This document shows, one piece after another, positions 58,311-64,000 of a stretch of 64,000 nt of DNA. Below the pieces are notes generated by a model. The model made no database searches and was not told the origin of the DNA. It worked only from the letters and a program-made list of their open reading frames with translations. Numbering within the stretch: position 1 is the first letter of the stretch; every line of letters begins with the position of its first letter. The stretch spans positions 5,084,001 to 5,148,000 of the forward strand of contig NZ_CP129613.1 in assembly GCF_030486405.1 (NCBI RefSeq), given 5' to 3'. The DNA comes from Mycolicibacterium sp. HK-90 (GTDB taxonomy: Bacteria > Actinomycetota > Actinomycetes > Mycobacteriales > Mycobacteriaceae). The position numbers and the translations under genes are program-made.

Positions 58311-59549
58311 TCAGCCGCGCTGGGCCAGGAATGCCACATCCACGGTTTCGCCGGTGCGAACCTCTTCGACCTCGCTGGGAATCACCACGAGACAGTTCGC
58401 CTCGGCCAGCGTGGCCAGCAGATGGGTGGATGCGCCCGGCGCCCCGCCGAGGGCCTGCACCAGATACTCGCCGGAGTCCTGATCGCGCATCAACTGCCCG
58501 CGCAGGTATCCCGTGCGGCCGGCCACCGAGCTGATCGGGGCCAGGGTGCGGGCCTGGACGACGCGCCGCATCGGTTGGCGCTTGCCCAGGGACAGCCGGA
58601 TCAACGGGCGCACCATCACCTCGAAGACCACCAGCGCGCTCACCGGGTTGGCAGGCAGCAAAAAGACCGGGACACGGTCGCGGCCGAGCTGACCGAAACC
58701 CTGCACCGATCCGGGATGCATCGCGATCCGGGCCACCTCCATCTCGCCGAGTTCGGCGAGCACACTGCGCACCGAATCGGCGGCGGCACCGCCCACCGCG
58801 CCCGCGATCACCACGATCTCGTTGCGATTGACTTGGCCCTCAACGGTTTCCCGCAATTCACGGGGGTCGGTGCTGATGATCCCGACCCGGTTGACCTCAG
58901 CACCGGCATCCCGGCCCGCCGCGGCCAGCGCGTAGGAGTTCACGTCGTAGACCTGCCCCGTCCCGGGGGTGCGGGAGACATCGACGAGTTCGCCGCCCAC
59001 GCACATCACCGACAGCCGGGGCCGGGGGTGCACCAGCACACGGTCACGGCCGACCGCCGCCAACAACCCCACCTGGGCCGGGCCGATGATGGTGCCGGCC
59101 CGCACCGCGACGTCGCCGGGTTGGACGTCGTCGCCGGTACGTCGGACGTAGGCACCCGAGCGCACGCTGCGCAGGATCCGCACCCGGTTCTCGCCGCCGT
59201 CGGTCCAGCGCAACGGCAGCACCGCGTCGGCCAGGGTCGGCATCGGCGCGCCGGTCTGTACCCGCGCGGCCTGCCGGGGCTGCAGCCGACTGGGGGTTCG
59301 GGCACCGGCCTCGATAGCGCCCATCACCGGCAGGCTGATCTCGCCGGCACCGTCGCCCACCGACAGCACGTCGACGCTGCGCACCGCGTACCCGTCGATG
59401 GCGGCCTGATCGAACCCCGGCATGGGCCGTTCGGTGACGACCTCCTCGGCGCACATCAGGCCCTGCGACTCGGCGATGGCCACTCGCACCGGCCGGGGCG
59501 CCACCGCGGCAGCCGCTACCCGAGCCTGCTGTTCCTCCACCGAACGCAC
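58311..59549 (-). CDS. glp: MoeA-like molybdotransferase / gephyrin-like Glp
   Basis: 412 residues from GTG 59549. Gephyrin E-domain motifs: MPGFDQAAIDGYAVR, QTGAPMPTLADAVLPL, VLVHPRPRLSVMCVGGELVD and the PANPVSALVVFEVMV loop. Matches Rv0994 (MoeA1). In Corynebacterium this paralogue was shown to act in cell division with GlpR, so either molybdenum cofactor work or division is possible. Confidence 0.93.
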   Translation of the reverse strand: MRSVEEQQARVAAAAVAPRPVRVAIAESQGLMCAEEVVTERPMPGFDQAAIDGYAVRSVDVLSVGDGAGEISLPVMGAIEAGARTPSRLQPRQAARVQTGAPMPTLADAVLPLRWTDGGENRVRILRSVRSGAYVRRTGDDVQPGDVAVRAGTIIGPAQVGLLAAVGRDRVLVHPRPRLSVMCVGGELVDVSRTPGTGQVYDVNSYALAAAGRDAGAEVNRVGIISTDPRELRETVEGQVNRNEIVVIAGAVGGAAADSVRSVLAELGEMEVARIAMHPGSVQGFGQLGRDRVPVFLLPANPVSALVVFEVMVRPLIRLSLGKRQPMRRVVQARTLAPISSVAGRTGYLRGQLMRDQDSGEYLVQALGGAPGASTHLLATLAEANCLVVIPSEVEEVRTGETVDVAFLAQRG

Positions 59550-59614
59550 AACACGCCTTCCTATCTACGGGCCCCGACTGCCGGACTACGCGCGGCGTAC
59601 GACCCGACGCGTTG

Positions 59615-60544
59615 CTAGCCGTCCTGTCCGGTCAGGCCCAATCGTTCGACCAACCACCGCCGCAATTCGGGGCCGTAGTCGTCACGTTCCAATGCAAAGT
59701 CAACCGCAGCCTTCAGGTAGCCGCCGGGATTTCCCAGGTCGTGTCGGGCACCGCGGTGCACGACCACGTGCACCGGATGGCCCTCTTCGATCAGCAGCGC
59801 GATGGCGTCGGTCAGCTGGATCTCCCCGCCCACGCCCCGCGAAACCCGCCGCAGCGCATCGAAGATCGCCCGGTCCAACAGGTAGCGGCCGGCCGCGGCG
59901 TACGGCGACGGCGCATCCTCGGCCTTGGGCTTTTCCACCATGCCGTTGACCCGCAGCACGTTCGGGTTCGTCGCATCGGGCACGGTCTCGACGTCGAACA
60001 CGCCGTAGGCGCTGATCTTGTCCTCGGGGACCTCGATGGCGCACAGCACGGTGCCGCCGCGTTTGGCCCGCACCTTCGACATGGTCTCCAACACGCCCGT
60101 CGGCAGTACGAGATCGTCGGGCAGCAGCACCGCGATCGCGTCCTCGTCGGGCGACAGCGCGCTCTCGACGCAGCCGATCGCATGACCGAGGCCCAGCGGC
60201 TCGGCCTGCACCACGGATTCGACCTTGATCAACGCGGGCGCCCGGCGCACCTTCTCCAGCATGGTCTTCTTGCCGCGGGCCTCCAGCGTGCCCTCGAGCA
60301 CCAGGTCCTCGACGAAGTGCGCGACGACACCGTCTTTGCCCTCGGAGGTGATGATGATCAGGCGCTCGGCCCCGGCCTCGGCCGCCTCGGCCGCGACCAA
60401 CTCGATACCCGGGGTGTCGACCACCGGCAGCAGTTCCTTGGGGACCGTCTTGGTCGCCGGCAGGAAGCGCGTGCCCAGACCGGCCGCGGGAACCACGGCC
60501 GTGTAGGGAATCGGCACTTCAGGCGCCTTGGGGGAGGTGCTCAT
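59615..60544 (-). CDS. galU: UTP-glucose-1-phosphate uridylyltransferase
   Basis: 309 residues. Nucleotide loop VVPAAGLGTRFLPATKTVPKEL, then VEKPKAEDAPS and the GGEIQLTDAIALLIEEG segment. It makes UDP-glucose for glycans and trehalose. Equivalent to Rv0993; operon with glp and rimJ is likely (66 bases to glp). Confidence 0.97.
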   Translation of the reverse strand: MSTSPKAPEVPIPYTAVVPAAGLGTRFLPATKTVPKELLPVVDTPGIELVAAEAAEAGAERLIIITSEGKDGVVAHFVEDLVLEGTLEARGKKTMLEKVRRAPALIKVESVVQAEPLGLGHAIGCVESALSPDEDAIAVLLPDDLVLPTGVLETMSKVRAKRGGTVLCAIEVPEDKISAYGVFDVETVPDATNPNVLRVNGMVEKPKAEDAPSPYAAAGRYLLDRAIFDALRRVSRGVGGEIQLTDAIALLIEEGHPVHVVVHRGARHDLGNPGGYLKAAVDFALERDDYGPELRRWLVERLGLTGQDG

Positions 60545-60571
60545 CGTTCACACACTAACGCCCGTTCTGAA

Positions 60572-61171
60572 ATGGTGGAGGGCGTGACCCCGCCGACCAA
60601 GACCGAGTTGCGAGATGGTGTTCTACGTGCAAGGCGGGCGGTGCCGGCAGACCGCCGCGCCACCGAGGCGCAGGCACTCTGCCGCTGGCTGCCGTCTCTG
60701 GTGCGCACCGGACAGACGGTCTGCGCCTATGTTCCGGTGGGCTCCGAACCGGGGTCGCTGGCGCTGCTGGACACCCTGCTGGAACTCGGTGTGCGCGTGT
60801 TGCTTCCGGTGGCCCGGAACGACGAGGACGGCCGCGGACTGCCGATGCAGTGGGGTCCCTATGAGCCCGGGACGTTGATGGCGGCGCAGTTCGGTCTGCG
60901 CGAGCCCTCGCCGCCGTGGTTGCCCGCCGGCCGGATCGCGGATGCCGAGGTGATTCTGGTGCCCGCCCTGGCCGTCGACCGGACCGGGACCCGGCTGGGC
61001 CGGGGCGCCGGTTTCTACGACCGCAGCCTGATCTACGCCTCGCCGCAGGCGCGGCTGGTCGCGGTGGTGCGTGACGACGAACTGGTCGACGAGCTGCCCG
61101 CCGACCCGCACGACGTGCGGATGACGCATGCGCTGACGCCGTCAGGCGGAATCGTGCCGTTGCAGCGTTGA
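60572..61171 (+). CDS. 5-formyltetrahydrofolate cyclo-ligase
   Basis: 199 residues from ATG 60572 (GTG 60584 is an alternative). KTELRDGVLRARRAVPADRR, VCAYVPVGSEPGSLALLDTLLE and the ATP/folate loop RTGTRLGRGAGFYDRSL. It converts 5-formyl-THF to methenyl-THF. Divergent from galU as Rv0992c. Confidence 0.93.
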   Translation: MVEGVTPPTKTELRDGVLRARRAVPADRRATEAQALCRWLPSLVRTGQTVCAYVPVGSEPGSLALLDTLLELGVRVLLPVARNDEDGRGLPMQWGPYEPGTLMAAQFGLREPSPPWLPAGRIADAEVILVPALAVDRTGTRLGRGAGFYDRSLIYASPQARLVAVVRDDELVDELPADPHDVRMTHALTPSGGIVPLQR

Positions 61172-61190
61172 GCTGGTCCAGAATCGTCAG

Positions 61191-62420
61191 GTGTCCGATC
61201 CGGAGAGCGCCGACTTCAGTGTCCGAATGCAGCTGATCGTCGACGTCCTGGCCCAAACCCTGGACCGGGCCGTGCTGCTGGACGACGAGGAGCTGACCCC
61301 GATCACCCACAGCCGTCAGCTCGGCGAGTTGGACGACGTGCGGGTGCACAGCGTCCTGCAACGTGAGACCCGCGCGGAGGTCAAGGCGGCGCTGTTCGAG
61401 TTCGGAATCGGCACGGCAGACTCGGCGGTGTGGACCCCGGCGCTCCCGCACTACGGCCTGATGCCGCGGTTCTGCGTGCCGGTCCGGTCGGCGTCCGAGC
61501 GGTTCGGCTACCTGTGGATCATCGCGCCCGAGGGCTCACTGCCCGAGCAGAGTCAGCAGCTCGCCACGAGAGCGGCGGCCGACCTGCTGGCCATCCTCGA
61601 CCGTCGGCATGCCGCGCTTCGCGCCGAAGAGTCGTCGCAGCAGGGCCTCCTGATGCGATTAATCGCCACCGATGATCCGGCGCAGGCCCAGGCGGTGGTC
61701 GGCGAACTGCACGCCAGGGCGATGGCCGAGCCGCACGATCTGGTCCAGGTTTTCCGGTTCGAGCCCGACGGCGCGGGTGACCCGGTCACTCGGAGCGTTG
61801 CCCTGCGTCTGCGATTGACGGCCACTGACCGGACCCGCCGTTGGTACACCCTGGCCGGAGCCACGACCACGATTCTCGCAGTGTCACCTTCCGACACCGG
61901 ATCTGCCGCGACCGCCGATACCGTGGCCGACGCGGTCCGGGCCAGCTACGGAACGCACCCGGCAATCGGCGCCTCGGGCGCTCCCCTGCCGATAACGCAA
62001 GCAGCCCTTGGGTTTCGCCACGCCAGCCTGGCGCTTACCCTGGCCAAGGCCGGCGCGGGCAGCGCCCAGGTGGCCGACTGGTCCGCACTCGGCTCGTGGC
62101 GCACCCTGGCGTTGCTGGGCCAGGCATATCGGCCGGACCGGCTCGGTGAGCTGGTCCACCCCGGCATCGTCAGCCTGATCGAGCAGGGCCGTGACGACCT
62201 CCTCCGCACGCTGGAGATCTACCTGGCCAACGGCGGCGACGTGCGGCGCACCGCCGAGGACATGTTTCTTCACCGGTCCACGCTGTACTACCGGCTCGAG
62301 AAGCTCACCGAGGCCGTCGACGGCGATCTCAGCGACGGCGAAACCCGTTTCGACCTGATGCTGAGTCTGCGGTTGGCGCGTCTGGCCGGGCTGTATCGCC
62401 CGGGTTCGACATCTGTCTGA
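61191..62420 (+). CDS. PucR/CdaR-family transcriptional regulator
   Basis: 409 residues from GTG 61191. An N-terminal GAF-like half (residues about 1-150) is followed by the PucR C-terminal HTH: LEIYLANGGDVRRTAEDMFLHRSTLYYRLEKL. This family often controls neighbouring amino-acid, purine or GABA uptake genes, so the permease 125 bases downstream is the likely target. Confidence 0.9.
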   Translation: MSDPESADFSVRMQLIVDVLAQTLDRAVLLDDEELTPITHSRQLGELDDVRVHSVLQRETRAEVKAALFEFGIGTADSAVWTPALPHYGLMPRFCVPVRSASERFGYLWIIAPEGSLPEQSQQLATRAAADLLAILDRRHAALRAEESSQQGLLMRLIATDDPAQAQAVVGELHARAMAEPHDLVQVFRFEPDGAGDPVTRSVALRLRLTATDRTRRWYTLAGATTTILAVSPSDTGSAATADTVADAVRASYGTHPAIGASGAPLPITQAALGFRHASLALTLAKAGAGSAQVADWSALGSWRTLALLGQAYRPDRLGELVHPGIVSLIEQGRDDLLRTLEIYLANGGDVRRTAEDMFLHRSTLYYRLEKLTEAVDGDLSDGETRFDLMLSLRLARLAGLYRPGSTSV

Positions 62421-62545
62421 ACGGGCCGACGGAGTTTCCTACAGTTTCGGCCCAATTTCTGCTCCGCCGACCGTTCGCCAGGCATAGCGTTCTCTTCTGG
62501 CCGCTTGTGACCGGAGTCACACATCACGGAGGAGTCAGGACGCAC

Positions 62546-64000
62546 ATGGGTGAAACACCCGGATTGAAAAAGGCGCTCAGCCAGCGACAGCTGCGGATGA
62601 TCGCGATCGGCGGCGTGATCGGCGCCGGCCTGTTCGTCGGCTCCGGCGTGGTGATCGGCAAGACCGGCCCCGGCGTCTTCATCACGTATGCGCTCGCGGG
62701 CGTGCTGATCATCATGGTGATGCGGATGCTGGCCGAGATGGCCGTGGCCAACCCGTCGACCGGGTCGTTCGCCGACTACGCGCGCAATGCCATGGGCAAC
62801 TGGGCCGGCTTCTCCGTGGGCTGGCTGTATTGGTACTTCTGGGTGATCGTGGTCGGCTTCGAGGCCATCGCCGGCGCCAAGATCATCCAGTACTGGATGG
62901 ACGTACCCATCTGGCTCACGGCACTGATCCTGTTGATCGCGATGACGGCGACCAACCTGTTCTCGGTGTCGTCGTTCGGCGAGTTCGAATACTGGTTCGC
63001 CGGGATCAAGGTGGCGGCGATCCTGGCGTTCATCGGGCTGGGCTCGGCGTATGTCATCGGGGCGTGGCCGAACAAGGACATGGACTTCTCGAACCTGTGG
63101 GCCAACGGCGGGTTCTTCCCGCTGGGCGCGATGGCGGTCACGGTCGGTGTGGTGACGGTGATCTTCTCGATGGTCGGCGCTGAGATCGCCACCATCGCGG
63201 CCGCCGAGTCCGCCGACCCGGAGCGCGCGGTGGCCAAGGCCGCCAACTCGGTGATCCTGCGCATCGCGGTGTTCTTCGTCGGCTCGGCGTTCCTGTTGGT
63301 GACGATCCTGCCGTGGAACAGCGAGCAGGTGGCCGCATCGCCGTTCGTGTCGGCGTTCACCGAGATCGGTATCCCCTACGCCGATCACATCATGAACGCC
63401 GTGGTGCTCACGGCCGTGCTGAGCTGCCTGAACTCGGGCATGTACACCGCATCGCGGATGCTGTTCGTGCTGGCCGCCCGCCGCGAGGCGCCGCCGCAGC
63501 TGGTGTCGGTGACGCGGCGCGGCGTGCCGGCCGCCGCGATCCTGGCGTCGTCGGTGATCGGCTTCCTCGGGGTGATCGCCTCGGCCTTCTCCCCCGACTT
63601 CATCTTCAAGTTCCTGCTGGATTCCAGCGGCGCGGTGATCCTCTTCGTCTACCTGCTCATCGCGATCTCCCAGATCGTGCTGCGTTACCGGACCTCGGCC
63701 GAGACGCTCAAGGTGAAGATGTGGCTGTTCCCGGTGCTGTCGATCCTCACCGCGGGCTGCATCTTCGCAATCCTCGTGCAGATGTTCGTGCAGGGCGGCG
63801 ACAACCGGAAAGCACTGACCATGAGCCTGCTGTCGTGGGCCGTGGTGATCGTGTTGTTCCTGGCCAACCGCTGGTACATCGGGCACCGTCCCGAGGTGGC
63901 CGGGGTGGCCCCGGCCGCCGGGGCTGAGCATCCCCACCGGGTGCTGGTGCTGGCGAATCAGACCGTCGAATCCAGCGAGCTGCTCGACGAGCTCCGCCGC
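62546..64000 (+). CDS. APC-family amino-acid permease, cut by window end
   Basis: 485 codons visible, no stop. GGAGGAGT precedes ATG 62546. Twelve hydrophobic helices are expected: the first starts MIAIGGVIGAGLFVGSGVVI, the AAT-family substrate loop, and RMLAEMAVANPSTGSFADYA follows. Sequence is close to GABA/aromatic-type permeases. After the last helix (about residue 445) the frame continues with HRVLVLANQTVESSELLDEL, an extra cytoplasmic domain not found in standard permeases, and runs past the edge. Confidence 0.9.
   Translation, partial: MGETPGLKKALSQRQLRMIAIGGVIGAGLFVGSGVVIGKTGPGVFITYALAGVLIIMVMRMLAEMAVANPSTGSFADYARNAMGNWAGFSVGWLYWYFWVIVVGFEAIAGAKIIQYWMDVPIWLTALILLIAMTATNLFSVSSFGEFEYWFAGIKVAAILAFIGLGSAYVIGAWPNKDMDFSNLWANGGFFPLGAMAVTVGVVTVIFSMVGAEIATIAAAESADPERAVAKAANSVILRIAVFFVGSAFLLVTILPWNSEQVAASPFVSAFTEIGIPYADHIMNAVVLTAVLSCLNSGMYTASRMLFVLAARREAPPQLVSVTRRGVPAAAILASSVIGFLGVIASAFSPDFIFKFLLDSSGAVILFVYLLIAISQIVLRYRTSAETLKVKMWLFPVLSILTAGCIFAILVQMFVQGGDNRKALTMSLLSWAVVIVLFLANRWYIGHRPEVAGVAPAAGAEHPHRVLVLANQTVESSELLDELRR

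Noticed and set aside
58245..59618. 457-codon plus-strand frame rich in His and Gln
   Set aside because: Antisense shadow of glp/moeA.
62288..63937. 549-codon minus-strand frame rich in His, Asp and Arg
   Set aside because: Composition is that expected opposite a hydrophobic permease gene with GC-rich third positions.

Overview
The window is high-GC actinobacterial DNA and is almost certainly a chromosomal segment of a rapidly growing mycobacterium (Mycolicibacterium type). The evidence is gene order: mfd, a TetR gene, glmU, prs, lpqT, rplY, pth, pks16, ispE, rsmA, rpfB, tatD, metG, pabB, rsmI, pmt, arcA, alkB, the acetyltransferase gene pat, glpR, rimJ, glp/moeA, galU and a formyl-THF cyclo-ligase gene follow one another as in the Rv1020 to Rv0992c stretch of M. 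tuberculosis, as I recall it, read in the opposite direction. A biosynthetic NADP-glutamate dehydrogenase next to metG also fits a fast-growing species.

Layout. 1-8.4 kb: the 5' end of mfd, then an accessory block with two secreted-toxin-like proteins that share one N-terminal WxG helical domain but carry different C-terminal enzymes (a DUF1023 alpha/beta hydrolase and a calpain-type cysteine protease). Each is followed by lipoprotein or membrane-anchored genes. A diaminopimelate decarboxylase paralogue and an ArsR/SRPBCC pair lie between them. 8.4-31.9 kb: conserved housekeeping (tRNA-Gln, cell-wall precursor and PRPP synthesis, ribosome factors, isoprenoid kinase, resuscitation factor, Met-tRNA synthetase), with small insertions: two secreted proteins, an IS630-type remnant, a cytosolic Ser/Thr kinase and an ECF41 sigma factor with its oxidoreductase partner. 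31.9-44.2 kb: folate, rRNA methylation, protein O-mannosylation, arginine deiminase with a divergent SoxR, an AlkB homologue behind a LexA-like box, four lipoproteins or exported proteins, a shikimate-dehydrogenase-like enzyme, the cAMP-dependent lysine acetyltransferase, an orphan ModA, and an EspC-like/WxG pair.

44.2-56.1 kb is an accessory catabolic island ending at tRNA-Ala: an enoyl-CoA hydratase, four short-chain dehydrogenases, two cytochromes P450 (one CYP136-like), an MmyB-type regulator and three TetR regulators, several with visible operator repeats. 56.2-64 kb returns to conserved genes: GlpR, RimJ, Glp/MoeA, GalU, the cyclo-ligase, a PucR-type regulator, and an amino-acid permease cut by the window end.

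The best candidate for an undescribed system is the twin toxin-like block at 0.8-7.8 kb. A second, smaller type VII secretion signature (a YxxxD-bearing EspC-like protein with a WxG partner) lies at 43.3-44.2 kb.
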